A stretch of DNA of 47,163 nucleotides from Planctomycetaceae bacterium (lineage in GTDB: Bacteria; Planctomycetota; Planctomycetia; Pirellulales; UBA1268), in NCBI GenBank assembly GCA_021300535.1, contig JAJTED010000026.1:1-47163 (forward strand), given 5' to 3'. The translations under genes were made by a program, and so were the position numbers. The notes below the pieces were generated by a model. That model was not told where the DNA came from. It searched no databases and saw only the letters and a list, made by a program, of their open reading frames with translations. Position 1 is the stretch's first letter, and each line of letters begins with the position of its first letter. Below, in pieces: positions 1-11,547 of the stretch.

Positions 1-1152
1 CGCGGCGTCGGCCGCCCGGCGCTCGATCCACAGGGTGCCGTAGACGCCCGTCCGCGGCGCGTGGATCGTGACCTCCGGGAGATCGGCGAGCACGACCATC
101 TCCTCCGCCGGCCCCTCCTTGCCGCGCCGCACCCGCACCCGCACGCCGGAGAGCCGCGGCTCGAAGTCGTGCACCTCGACGAACAGCGGCGCGGCGGCCG
201 TCTCGCCGGCGGGCGCGAACGCCGCCTTGCCGAGCACGTCGTCCACGAGCATGCGATGGGCCTTGCCGTCGCAGACGAGCACCAGCTGCCCCTTCTCCCC
301 GTAACCGAGCGCCGGCTCGGGCACGCCGGCGAGAAACGCCTCGGCCTCGACCGCAGACCCGGCCTTCCAGAACACGAGCGTGCCGCCGCCGGCCTGCTGG
401 CGGTGCCGCACCTCCGTGGCCCGCAGCGGGTCGGGCTGCCAGGAGAGGTCCACCGGAATCCACATCCTGCCCCCGGGCGCGCCATCGAAGGCATCGGTGC
501 CCAGCCGCAGCTTCACGCCGGGAGCCAGCGCGGCGGACGAGTCGGCGTAGAAGTCGAGCACCTCCAGGCGGACGCCATCGGCATCGTGGATCACGCCCGT
601 GTCGCGTGGCGCGAGGCGCCACGGGAACCAGCTCCGCGTCGTGCCGTATTCCGACCAGTTGAAGGGGCCGGAGCGAAACTCGATCGGGCCGACCGCGGTG
701 CGGTTTCCGCCGGACTTGGCCTCGAGGTCGATGCGGAAGTGGTGCGCGTCCTCGTAGGCCAGGCTGCCCCGCTCCCCTTCCAGCAGCGGGATCTGGGCGT
801 CGATGCCGCCGCGCTGCGACATCAGGCAGCCGGCCAGCAGCACGAGCAGGCCGATGTGGGTGATCACGAAGCCGGTCTGGTGACGCTTCCACGGGAAGCG
901 GATCGCGGCGGCGCAGAAGATGCTCACCGCCAGCAGGGCGTTGAGGAGCGTGAACCACCAGGTGTTCCAGACGCCGAACTTCACGGCCTCCGTGCCAAAC
1001 CCGCTCTCCACGAACGTGCCCAGCCCGAGGACGACGGCCAGCAGGGCGATGAGCACGACGGCGAACTGGAGCGACGCGCAGAACTCATACGCCGCGAGCA
1101 ACGCCCGCACGACGGCCGGCTGGTCAGGCGTGGCGAGCCGGCGACGCGACAT
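1..1152 (-). CDS. ResB-like cytochrome c biogenesis protein (partial, 3' end outside window)
   Basis: The minus-strand frame opens with ATG at 1152 and stays open to base 1, so the C-terminus lies outside the window (384 codons visible). Residues about 25-45 and 63-80 form hydrophobic segments around a GTFVESGFG stretch, and a third segment (residues 95-111, ITHIGLLVLLAGCLM) follows. This two-plus-one arrangement ahead of a long polar periplasmic domain is typical of ResB/Ccs1-type proteins, which help deliver haem to apocytochromes c in system II maturation. The visible polar part (about residue 115 on) contains GVIHDADGVRLEVLDFYAD, consistent with the ResB extracytoplasmic domain. A CcsA/CcsB partner, or a fused CcsA domain, would be expected downstream, beyond base 1. 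The family call is by pattern; exact subtype is uncertain. Confidence 0.72.
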   Translation of the reverse strand, partial: MSRRRLATPDQPAVVRALLAAYEFCASLQFAVVLIALLAVVLGLGTFVESGFGTEAVKFGVWNTWWFTLLNALLAVSIFCAAAIRFPWKRHQTGFVITHIGLLVLLAGCLMSQRGGIDAQIPLLEGERGSLAYEDAHHFRIDLEAKSGGNRTAVGPIEFRSGPFNWSEYGTTRSWFPWRLAPRDTGVIHDADGVRLEVLDFYADSSAALAPGVKLRLGTDAFDGAPGGRMWIPVDLSWQPDPLRATEVRHRQQAGGGTLVFWKAGSAVEAEAFLAGVPEPALGYGEKGQLVLVCDGKAHRMLVDDVLGKAAFAPAGETAAAPLFVEVHDFEPRLSGVRVRVRRGKEGPAEEMVVLADLPEVTIHAPRTGVYGTLWIERRAADAA

Positions 1153-1221
1153 GGGGAGAGACTCTGGAGGGATGGCCGCAGATCGACCTGCGTCCACCCT
1201 TCAGTGTAGGACCGTGGCCGT

Positions 1222-2310
1222 TCACCGCCACCCGAACGTTTCGGCCATGGCGTTGAGCAGCGGATTGGCCAGCGTCGGCCCTTCGGGCGACCCGATCGTG
1301 CGGACGAGGTCGTACATCACGAAGCCGCCGAACAGGAGCAGCAGCGAGCAGCACACGAGCCCGGTGATCTGCAGGGCGCTGAACGGCGTCTCGGGTATGT
1401 ACTCGCCGGGCTCGCCGCCGAGAATCACCGAGGCGCTGTCGCTCGTCAGGTCCTCCGAGAACGCGGAGCCCTCCCCTTCGATCGCCGCCCCGAAGAAGCT
1501 CGAGTCGCCCGTGTCCTCGGTGGCGATCACCACGGAGGCGCTTTCGTCGTCGATCGTGTCGCTGCCGAGCTGGAACTCGTCGCCGCCGAGTCCCGAGCCG
1601 CCGCTGACCACCGACGCGCCCGCTCCCCCACCGCCGATGTCGATGCCGGACATCTGCACGTCGCCGTCCTCGAGCGACAGGCCGCTGTCGAGGGCGCCGG
1701 AGAGCGCCCCCCCGGCGACGGACAGACCGGCCAGGGAGCCGAAGCCGCCCGAGCCCTTGCCGCCGTCGCCGAGATCGATCGTCAGGCTGCTGGCGGCCGA
1801 GCCGCCGCCCATCGGGGCCGAGCCGCGGGCGAGCGATGGAGACGAGGCGCCGATGATCGATTCCAGCGCCAGGTCGTCGCCGTCGAGCACGCCGCCGGAC
1901 GTGCCGCCCAACGACGGCAGCGACAGTCCCGAGGCGGCCACCTGACCGGCATCGCCGCGCACGATCGTCTGCGACGCCCCCTTCGCCTCGGGAAGGTCCG
2001 CCGCGAAGATCGACTCGGTGCCGTCGAGCGGGTCGCCGAGGGAGATCTCCTCCGCGGCACCGCCGGCCGGCAAGTCGAGGTCGAGATCGAGCGCCATGTC
2101 GGCCGACTGCGAGTTGTCGTCGCCGAGGTCGCGGGCCACGCGGTCGATGTCGTCGGCCTTGAACTTCACCGCCGCGCCGTCGCGCATGGGAAAGAGCTTC
2201 TTCCGATCGACGAGGCGATTGACCTCATCGACACTGACGCCCAGCTGGCGGGCGGCTTCTTCGAGCGACAGGAATCTTCCGGCCATCACGGGAACGTCCC
2301 TCGGGGGCAT
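1222..2310 (-). CDS. Helix-turn-helix protein with Gly/Ser/Asp-rich linker and C-terminal membrane segment
   Basis: This is a 362-residue protein. The ATG at 2310 is chosen because GAGGAGG lies 7 bases upstream; a second ATG (MAGRFLS) is eight codons in. Residues about 10-55 (FLSLEEAARQLGVSVDEVN, then a FPMRDG turn and a KFKADDIDRV helix) are an excisionase/MerR-type winged helix-turn-helix. Residues about 60-285 are rich in Gly, Ser, Asp and Leu (LDLDLDLPAGG, SGGSGLGGDEF) and look disordered. Near the C-terminus SALQITGLVCCSLLLLFGGFVMYDLV is a single membrane segment, followed by about 30 residues. The inferred topology puts the DNA-binding-like head in the cytoplasm, tethered by an acidic linker. 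Role unknown; it could also be a protein-binding excisionase-like domain rather than a transcription factor. It lies 70 bp upstream of the resB-like gene on the same strand. Confidence 0.8.
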   Translation of the reverse strand: MPPRDVPVMAGRFLSLEEAARQLGVSVDEVNRLVDRKKLFPMRDGAAVKFKADDIDRVARDLGDDNSQSADMALDLDLDLPAGGAAEEISLGDPLDGTESIFAADLPEAKGASQTIVRGDAGQVAASGLSLPSLGGTSGGVLDGDDLALESIIGASSPSLARGSAPMGGGSAASSLTIDLGDGGKGSGGFGSLAGLSVAGGALSGALDSGLSLEDGDVQMSGIDIGGGGAGASVVSGGSGLGGDEFQLGSDTIDDESASVVIATEDTGDSSFFGAAIEGEGSAFSEDLTSDSASVILGGEPGEYIPETPFSALQITGLVCCSLLLLFGGFVMYDLVRTIGSPEGPTLANPLLNAMAETFGWR

Positions 2311-2501
2311 GGCAGCCTCCTCTCGGGATCGACAGGGGCCGCATCTGCATTCTACGTCCAGCCGCCCCGGATCGTGCGACCGGCACCCCCGGCACGACCG
2401 GCCTCGGCGGGGCGTCGCCCGCCCCCCGGCCGTCGGGCAGGCGACCGGAGTCGGCCGGTCGCCGCGGCCGCATCGGGGGAGCGGCCGGGAAACGGCGGGC
2501 C

Positions 2502-2870
2502 TCACCGCCGGGGCGGGGCCAGCTCCAGCATCTTCTTGAGGTCCGCCGGCTTGGGCGCCTGCGCGTTGAAGTCGCCCACCATCAGATCGTAGCTGATGTC
2601 GCGGGTGCTCTTGAGCGTCAGCGTGCCCGTGGCGGCCTCCACATGGTAGACGGCCGCGTTCTTGAACTGCGGATCGATCACCAGCAGCAGGCGGCGGCTC
2701 TCGTCGAGCGGGCTGGCGGAGATCCACAGGCCGCCCGGAGCAGCGGACTCCGGCGGGGCAGGCCGTTGGGCAGCCGTCTGGCCACCCGTCAGCCAGAGCC
2801 AGCCGGCGGCGATGACGGCCGTCACCGCGAGCCCGCGGCTGAAGGCGATCGATTCCCAGGGGCGGTGCAT
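2502..2870 (-). CDS. Small exported or membrane-anchored protein, unknown function
   Basis: This is a 122-residue protein starting at ATG 2870 with GGAG about 9 bases upstream; the open frame runs further upstream but without a better start. An N-terminal hydrophobic segment (GLAVTAVIAAGWLWLTGG, residues about 13-30) acts as signal or anchor. The remainder is a small mixed domain with the motif RRLLLVIDPQFKNAAVYHVE followed by GTLTLKSTRDISYDLMVGDF. Strand-rich spacing of this kind recalls single-propeller-blade or lipoprotein-like domains, but I do not recognise a named family. It is divergent from the TolQ-like gene at 3161, with about 290 bp between the start codons in which I see no convincing promoter. 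It is 190 bp upstream of the helix-turn-helix gene on the same strand, and may be co-transcribed with it. Confidence 0.6.
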   Translation of the reverse strand: MHRPWESIAFSRGLAVTAVIAAGWLWLTGGQTAAQRPAPPESAAPGGLWISASPLDESRRLLLVIDPQFKNAAVYHVEAATGTLTLKSTRDISYDLMVGDFNAQAPKPADLKKMLELAPPRR

Positions 2871-3160
2871 GACCGATGCTCCGGAGCCACGGCGGTGTGC
2901 CGGGCAGGGGGCGAAGCATAGGAGGGACGCGGAGGCGTCGCAAGGCTGCTCGGGGCCGCGCCGCGCCGCGCTGCGGCAGGCGGCCGATCTCGTCTTGCCT
3001 GGCCTGCCTGGCTTCGCCCGGCGCCGGTGGGGAAGCGGCGTTTCCTCGTGCCGGATGTTTGGATTCAATCGCTTGCGCAAAGCGTACCGATAACGAGGGC
3101 GTGTGGTCGTCGGTCCGCGGCGTTCGCGGCGGCGGTCGCAACCGTTTCGGGAGGTGTCTG

Positions 3161-4456
3161 GTGTCGAAGGTCAACGCCCTGTCCGCGGCCCTGCTCCGTT
3201 CGCCCCTGCTGTGGGGCGGCGCGCTGGCGTTCTGTTTCTTCGCGCTCATTCACGGCGGCGTGATCACCGACGCGAACGTCATTCGCTACCTCGCCGGCCA
3301 CTGGGTCGAATACGTCGAGACGGCGATGTTCTGCGTGGGGCTCGCGGCCCTGGCCATCAAGGGCGTGGATCTGGCCCGGCAGCGGCGGCGGATCGGCGGC
3401 GAGCCGCTGCTCCCCGAGATTCCGGCCGGCGGCCAGGAGCCGGCCGAGGCTGCGGCGCTCCTCGCGGCCCTGCCCCAGGGCGCGGCCGGCGGCGACTATC
3501 TCGTCCGCCGGCTCCGCGAGGCCCTCGACCTCGTCGTTCGCACCGGCTCGGCGGACGGCCTCGAGGATCATGCCAAGTATCTCTCCGATCTCGACGCGGC
3601 CCGGGCCGCCCAGGGCTACGGCCTGGTGCGGTTCGTGATCTGGGCGATCCCGATCATGGGCTTTCTCGGCACGGTGATCGGCATCACGGTGGCGATCGCG
3701 AGCCTCTCGCCGACACAACTGGAGAACATCTCCGGCGTGGTGGCGGGCCTGGGCACGGCCTTCGACACCACGGCCACGGCCCTCGCCCTGTCGATGGTGC
3801 TGATGTTCGTGCAGTTCGCCATCGACCGCACCGAGAGCAAGCTGCTTGCCGAGGTGGACGAGCGGGCCTGGACGGCGCTGGCCGGCCGGTTTCAGTCGCT
3901 GGCCGGCGACGAGGGGACCGCGCTGGCCATCGCCCGGCTCGGCGAGACGCTCGGCCGCGGCTCCGCCCGGCTGCTCGAGTCGCAGGAGCAGGCGTGGAAG
4001 TCGCTGGAGCGGACGGCCGCGGCCGGCGTGCGGCAGCTGCTCGACGAAGCCGGCGATCGGATGCAGGTCGCGCTGTCGCGATCGCTGGACGCGAGCCTCG
4101 GCCGGTGGGCCGAGTCGCTCGCCCAGGCCCACGACACGGTCGCCGCCCGCCGCGAGGCCCGCTGGACCGAGGCGGCGGAGTCGCTGGCCGCGGCCGTCCG
4201 CGGTCTGGAACGGCAGCAGGATGCGGTTGCCGGCCAGACGGCCCTGCTCGGCGAGGTCGTGGGTGCGACCCGCGACATCGCGACCCTGGAGCGGGCGCTC
4301 GATGCCAACCTCGCCGCGCTGGCGGCGACCGGACGGTTCGAGGAGACGCTGGCCACCCTCGCCGCCGCCGTGCAGCTCCTCGCCGCCCGCACGACGGCCG
4401 CCGACCACCGCACCGTGGACCTCCAGGCGGCCCGTCGGGTCGGAAAGGCCGCATGA
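3161..4456 (+). CDS. MotA/TolQ/ExbB-type proton channel subunit
   Basis: This is a 431-residue protein. The GTG start at 3161 is preferred because GGAGG sits 6 bases upstream and the first membrane segment follows directly. Segments: LLWGGALAFCFFALIHGG (about residues 13-32), YVETAMFCVGLAALAIKG (about 47-66), FVIWAIPIMGFLGTVIGITVAIASL (about 156-180) and ALALSMVLMFVQFAI (about 205-219). The FLGTVIGITVAI stretch plus GLGTAFDTTATALALSMV is the signature of the MotA/TolQ/ExbB family, whose pentamers conduct protons and drive a TolR/ExbD/MotB dimer. After residue 225 comes a long Ala/Arg/Glu-rich, coiled-coil-like tail of about 200 residues, unusual for TolQ. It overlaps the next gene by four bases (ATGA), so the channel and its partner are translationally coupled. 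Confidence 0.88.
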   Translation: MSKVNALSAALLRSPLLWGGALAFCFFALIHGGVITDANVIRYLAGHWVEYVETAMFCVGLAALAIKGVDLARQRRRIGGEPLLPEIPAGGQEPAEAAALLAALPQGAAGGDYLVRRLREALDLVVRTGSADGLEDHAKYLSDLDAARAAQGYGLVRFVIWAIPIMGFLGTVIGITVAIASLSPTQLENISGVVAGLGTAFDTTATALALSMVLMFVQFAIDRTESKLLAEVDERAWTALAGRFQSLAGDEGTALAIARLGETLGRGSARLLESQEQAWKSLERTAAAGVRQLLDEAGDRMQVALSRSLDASLGRWAESLAQAHDTVAARREARWTEAAESLAAAVRGLERQQDAVAGQTALLGEVVGATRDIATLERALDANLAALAATGRFEETLATLAAAVQLLAARTTAADHRTVDLQAARRVGKAA

Positions 4457-6514
4457 GCCGCGCCCGCCCCGCATCGGGGGCCTCGATCTCGCTGTTCCCG
4501 TTCCTCGCCGTGCTCCTGTGCACGATGGGGGCGCTGCTCGTCCTGCTCGTGCTCTTCAGCCGCTCGGCCAAGGATTCGGAGCGGGCTGCGACGGAGGCGG
4601 CGCAGCGGCACCGCGCGGACGACCTCCGGCTCGAGCAGGAGCAGCTCGCCTGGCGGCTGGCCCAGCTCCAGGAGGTGCGCGACCGCACGCTCGCCGACCT
4701 GTCGCGGGCCCGGATGCAACTGGCGGGCGTCGAGGACGACAACCGCACGCTGGCCGACGAGCTCGACGGCCTGGAGCGGGTGGCGGCGGCTCTGGCCGAG
4801 GACGCCAAGCCCGACCCAGGGGACGCCGCGACGCTGGCGGAACTGGAGCGCAGGCTGAAGAATGCCCGCGAGTCGCTCGATGCAGCGAAGCGCGACCAGG
4901 CCACGAAGCCGCCCGCCTACGCGGTCGTGCCCTACGGCCACGAAGCCGCCCGCCTACGCGGTCGTGCCCTACGCGGGCGTCAACGGCACCCATCGCCGCC
5001 CGCTGTATATAGAGTGCTGCATCGACGGCGTGTTCCTCCAGCCGGAGGGGATTCGGCTCGGCCCCGGCGACTTCGAGGGGCCGCCCGGCCCCGGCAATCC
5101 GCTGGCCAGCGCGTTGCGGGCCGCCCGCGAGCACATCGCCAAGGGGCCGCGCGAGTCGGGCGATCCCGCCGCGCAGCCCTACCCGCTGCTGCTCGTGCGG
5201 CCGTCGGGCGTGATGGCCTACTACGCCGCCCGCGAGGCGATCCAGTCGTGGGGCAGCGAGTTCGGCTACCAGTTCGTGGACGAAGACTGGACGCTCGACT
5301 ATCCGCCCCGTGATCCGGTGCTCGCCGACGCGGAGATGCGGGCGGTGGAGGAGTCGCGGCGCCGCATCGCCTGGCTCGGCGAGGTGCGGAAGTCCCGGCC
5401 GGCCAAGCCGGTGCAGCAGTACCGCGCCGCCACCACCCGCGGCGGCGTCGTGGCCGATGGCGGCCCGAGCGTGCTCGGTGACCAGTCACGATTCGATTGG
5501 ACCGAAGAGCAGGCGGCTGGAACGCAGCGCGGCGGGCCGGGCCGCGGCTTCGTGGCTGCCGATGGGGCCGCGCGGCGCGAAGGCGGCCTCGTGACCGGCG
5601 CCGCGTCGGGCGGTGACGCGATCCTCGGCAACGGCGGTGGTGACGGTCGCGGCCCTGGTGGCAACGGGACCGGCAGTTCGGGCGGCGGCGCAGCCGGCGC
5701 CCGCTGGGGCGATGCGGGCGGCGCGGGGGCAGGCGGTCCGGACGCTGACGGCAACGGCCTCAGCGATCGGTATTCGGGGCCGTCGAAGTTTTATGCGGCA
5801 CACGCTGGCGATCAGCCGTCGGGCGGCGCTGCGTCCGCGGCCGGTGGGAGCGCGGCAGGCGCCGCGCCGGGCGGGCAGTCGCCGGCGGGCGGGGCCACGG
5901 GCAGCGCGGCAACAGGGGCGCCGGGAGCCGGCTCCCTCGCCGCCGGGGCGAGCCCCGGCGGTTCGCAGCCGGGCAGAGCGGGCGGCGCCGGGGGCACGTC
6001 CGCCGGGCCGGCGATGCCGGGACTCGCCACTCCGGGCGGCGCCGCGGGCGGGATGCTGGAAGGGTCGAGCGACACGCCAGCGGGTGGCTCCGCCACGGCG
6101 TCGTTGGCGGGCAAGCGCGGCAGCAACTGGGCGAGCCTCGCGACCCACGACCGCCCGATCCCACTGCGGCGGCCGATCCGCCTGGAGTGCGCGGCGGATG
6201 AGTTTCGCATCCTTGACGACGGGGGGGGCCGCGTGGAGACCCGCATCCCGCTGGGGGCTGACACGGCCGACTCGATCGACCTGCTCGTGACCGCCGTGCA
6301 TGCGAAGGTGAATCGCTGGGGCATCGCCGGCGACCGAATGTATTGGAGGCCGGAGCTCGTGCTCTCCGCAACGTCCGACGGCCGGGCGCGGCGCGAGGAT
6401 CTGGAGCGTCTGCTGGTCGATAGCGGCCTGGAGACCAGGCCGGCCGCGAGCCGCAGCACCGTGCGGCCGCTGCCGCCGATCGAGCGCACCGGCGGCCTGC
6501 CGGCCAAGCGGTGA
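4453..6514 (+). pseudogene. TolR/ExbD-like motor partner, reading frame broken by a 37-bp tandem duplication
   Basis: The gene starts at ATG 4453, overlapping the TolQ-like gene. One membrane segment (ISLFPFLAVLLCTMGALLVLLVLFS, residues about 12-36) is followed by a coiled coil to about residue 150, as in TolR-type subunits. At 4899-4972 a 37-bp segment is present twice in tandem. Because 37 is not a multiple of three, the upstream frame reads out of register to a stop at 5313, while homologous-looking sequence continues in the +2 frame (KPPAYAVVPYAGVNGTHRRP) to 6514. Deleting one copy restores a single 674-residue frame. The rest comprises a folded domain (about residues 165-300), a Gly/Ala-rich linker (about 350-530) and a conserved-looking C-terminal domain with PIPLRRPIRLECAADEF. 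It could be a true recent lesion or an assembly error; without the duplication it would be an ordinary intact gene. Confidence 0.75.
4899..4972. repeat. 37-bp tandem duplication within a coding region
   Basis: The block beginning GGCCACGAAGCCGCCCGCCT at 4899 is repeated at 4936 with no difference across 37 bases, and the matched register extends one base further. The two copies encode ATKPPAYAVVPY in different frames. Perfect identity indicates a recent event or an assembly or read artefact. Confidence 0.95.
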
Positions 6515-6536
6515 CCGCCGTCCCCGGAGCCCTGCC

Positions 6537-7529
6537 ATGCCCCGCCCCAAGCCCGAAGACATCGGCTCCGCCGGACAGGACTCGTTCCTCGACGTCGTCA
6601 CCAACATCGTCGGCATCCTCATCATCCTCGTGATGGTGATCGGGGGCCGCGTGCAGCAGATCGTGCTCGGGCCGTCGCAGCCCGCGGCCGGGACGGCCGC
6701 GATCGAGAAGGCGATCGAGGATCTGGACGAGACCGTGGCCTCGACGGAGAACGAGATCGACCAGCTCCAGGAGCAGGCCCGCACGGTGGCCACGGCCGCC
6801 GCGTTCGCCGCCGACGCCCGCATCCAGTTGGCGACTGCCGTGTCGGCGGCGAAGGTGAGCATCGACCGCTGGAAGCAGGCCAGCGATGCCACGAAGGTGG
6901 CCGCGGCCGAAGCGGTGGCCCGCCGGCGCCAGCTGGAGGAGGAGATTCGCACGTGCACGCTCGAGGCCGAGGGGCTCGCCCATGTGCCCGCCACGACCAA
7001 GGAGGTGCTCGCCTATCCAACGCCGATCGGCCGGACGGTGAACGGCGAGGAGATCCATTTTAGGCTCGCCGGCGGTCGGATCGCCTACATTCCGCTCGAG
7101 GAGCTCTTCGAACTAGCCAAGAGCCACACGCAGCGGCAGGGTTCGTCGATCGCCCAGCTCGCCAACCGCGTCGAGACCGTGGGGCCCGAGCAGGGCTTCA
7201 CGCTCGACTACGTGATCGAGGCCAAGATCGACCAGGCCCGCGGGCAGGTGCTGATTCGCTCCCGTGAGTGGGTCGTGCGGCCCCAGCAGGCCGCCAGCGG
7301 CGAGACGGCCGACGAGGCGCTCGGCAGCGGGTCGCGTTTCCGACGCGCGCTCTCGGGCGCGAAGCCGGAAACGACCGTCACGCTGTGGTGTTACCCGGAC
7401 AGTTTTCCGGAATATCGGCGGCTCCGCGAAGAGCTGCACCGCCTCGGCATCCCGTCGGCCGGCCGGCCGATGCCGGAGGGGGCCCCCATCGGCGGCTCCA
7501 CCGAGGGCAGCAAGAGCGTCGTGCAGTGA
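6537..7529 (+). CDS. Second TolR/ExbD-like protein with coiled coil
   Basis: This is a 330-residue protein with GGAG 7 bases before ATG 6537, 22 bp after the broken TolR-like gene. Residues about 14-36 (DSFLDVVTNIVGILIILVMVIGG) combine the short FLDVVTN cytoplasmic lead and single membrane helix typical of ExbD/TolR proteins. Residues about 55-150 are a Glu/Ala/Arg coiled coil. A C-terminal domain from about 160 (YPTPIGRTVNGEEIHFRL, then GQVLIRSREWVV and TVTLWCYPDSFPEYRRLREE) is a mixed alpha/beta module. The tail PIGGSTEGSKSVVQ is polar. It is presumably the second stator or rotor partner of the TolQ-like channel at 3161. No OmpA-type peptidoglycan-binding motif is visible, so the load it couples to is unknown. 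Membrane location: one helix, with the bulk periplasmic. Confidence 0.82.
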   Translation: MPRPKPEDIGSAGQDSFLDVVTNIVGILIILVMVIGGRVQQIVLGPSQPAAGTAAIEKAIEDLDETVASTENEIDQLQEQARTVATAAAFAADARIQLATAVSAAKVSIDRWKQASDATKVAAAEAVARRRQLEEEIRTCTLEAEGLAHVPATTKEVLAYPTPIGRTVNGEEIHFRLAGGRIAYIPLEELFELAKSHTQRQGSSIAQLANRVETVGPEQGFTLDYVIEAKIDQARGQVLIRSREWVVRPQQAASGETADEALGSGSRFRRALSGAKPETTVTLWCYPDSFPEYRRLREELHRLGIPSAGRPMPEGAPIGGSTEGSKSVVQ

Positions 7530-7611
7530 TCCCGGGCCGGTCTTTCCGGATCACCGGGAACGCGGCGTTCGCGCCGTCGCCTGCCTGCGACGGCCGCGGC
7601 TCCGCCCCCGA

Positions 7612-7640
7612 TTGACTTGGAAAATAGACGCCTGTACACT
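7612..7640 (+). promoter_or_regulatory. Sigma-70-type promoter for the gene at 7687
   Basis: TTGACT (7612-7617), a 17-base spacer and TACACT (7635-7640) match the -35/-10 pattern with optimal spacing. Transcription would begin near 7647, giving a leader of about 40 bases with GAGGG at 7677 before ATG 7687. The local AT-rich patch stands out in this high-GC sequence. Confidence 0.6.
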
Positions 7641-7686
7641 CATTGCATGCGAGGGTCGAGTGTGATCCAGCGCGTCGAGGGTGGCG

Positions 7687-8544
7687 ATGAACACGTACCG
7701 CGTCTTTGAGGAACTGAAGGCATCGCTGGGTGAGCCTGCCGCAAAGGCGCTCGTCGAGACCCTCGGCGGGATGTTCGAGGAGCTCAAGAACACCGTTACG
7801 AAAGAGGACTTCCGGGTCCTCGGGGAGTCCATCGACGCCAGCGTGTCGCGGCTCGACGGCGCCATGCTTCGGCTTGCCGAGGCGCAGACTCGAACGGAAA
7901 CAAGAATCGAGGAACTTGCCGAGGGGCAGCAGCGTCTGTTCGAGGCGCAGACCCGAGCGGAAGAGCGTCTCAATGAGCTTGCCCAGGCGCAGACCCGGAC
8001 GGAAGAGCGTCTCAATGAGCTTGCCCAGGCGCAGACTCGGACGGAAGAGCGTCTCAATGAGCTTGCCCAGGCGCAGACCCGGACGGAGACAGAAGTCAAG
8101 TCGCTTGCGGTGGCGTTGGAGCGGCTCACGATCCGCACCGACGCCGTCGTCGGCCGCACCTTCGAAATACAGTTCCGTGACCGGCTCACGGCCTATCTGG
8201 GGCGGTTCCTCCGCCGCGGCAAGCTCCTTGCCAACGACGAGCTGCTCGACCTGATCGAGCCGAAGGTAAAGGAACGCGAGGTGGACGATTTCCTGCGGGC
8301 CGACGCCGTGGCGTCCGGGCTGGTGGACGGCGTGAAGAGCTATGTCGTCGTCGAGGCCTCCTCCACCGGCGACATCGATGACATCCTCCGGGCCCAGCGG
8401 CGGGCCGATGTGCTCCGCAAGGCGGGCCTGGCGGCCATCCCGCTGGTCGCCTGCGAAGCGATTTCGCCCGAGTCGTTGGCCTTCGCCAAGCTCCGCGAGG
8501 TGCGGGTGTGGTGCAACGGTTCGATGGTCGAAGCGGCGGCCTGA
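7687..8544 (+). CDS. Coiled-coil repeat protein with C-terminal nuclease-like domain (DUF3782-like)
   Basis: This is a 285-residue protein. ATG 7687 is preferred over GTG 7681 because GAGGG is correctly spaced (5 bases) only for the ATG. Residues about 35-135 are a long coiled coil built partly from 14-residue repeats ([14 protein letters not shown]). The C-terminal region (about 145-285) includes [20 protein letters not shown], a [15 protein letters not shown] loop and [10 protein letters not shown], then [19 protein letters not shown]. That order (Asp in a strand, then V-V-E-x-S) resembles PD-(D/E)XK-fold proteins of the DUF3782 type, but the usual Lys after the Glu is Ser here, so activity is doubtful. 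It is a free-standing gene with its own promoter; its stop is about 50 bp from the convergent gcvP end. No function can be assigned with confidence. Confidence 0.75.
   Translation: MNTYRVFEELKASLGEPAAKALVETLGGMFEELKNTVTKEDFRVLGESIDASVSRLDGAMLRLAEAQTRTETRIEELAEGQQRLFEAQTRAEERLNELAQAQTRTEERLNELAQAQTRTEERLNELAQAQTRTETEVKSLAVALERLTIRTDAVVGRTFEIQFRDRLTAYLGRFLRRGKLLANDELLDLIEPKVKEREVDDFLRADAVASGLVDGVKSYVVVEASSTGDIDDILRAQRRADVLRKAGLAAIPLVACEAISPESLAFAKLREVRVWCNGSMVEAAA
7945..8087. repeat. 42-bp in-frame tandem repeat (three copies plus part)
   Basis: Units start at 7945, 7987, 8029 and 8071 (partial), each opening GCGCAGAC and encoding [14 protein letters not shown]. The first copy differs at a few bases; the second and third are nearly identical. 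As 42 is a multiple of three and of the coiled-coil heptad, copy-number change would lengthen the coil without breaking frame. Confidence 0.93.
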
Positions 8545-8592
8545 CCGGCGGGCCGCGCAACGCTGATCGATTCGGCCTTCGGGCGGTGACCT

Positions 8593-11394
<2,802 letters not shown>

Positions 11395-11547
11395 GTGCCG
11401 CTCGTCGGCGGCGGACAGGCCGACGTGGCGGCCTTCGAACTCGGCGGGCTGCTCGAGCGCGAACGCGAGCGGCCGCTTGGGCCGTGAGGAGGTCGGACAT
11501 GGCAGGGCTCCGCGAGCAGGGCGTCGGCGGTGCCGACACCGGGAACC

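Noticed and set aside
920..1945. Long plus-strand open frame (341 codons)
   Set aside because: It is Ser/Pro/Arg-rich, antisense to the resB-like and helix-turn-helix genes, and has the composition of a high-GC shadow frame. The same applies to the long antisense frames over gcvP, the vWA operon and bioA.
2871..3160. Divergent promoter pair between the small exported protein and the TolQ-like gene
   Set aside because: Only weak hexamers with poor spacing could be found; not reported as a feature.
3161..7529. Zorya-like anti-phage system (ZorA/ZorB)
   Set aside because: The TolQ-like protein has a long tail as in ZorA, but there is no OmpA-type domain in the partners and no helicase or nuclease gene (ZorC/ZorD/ZorE) nearby. 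Neighbouring genes are ordinary.
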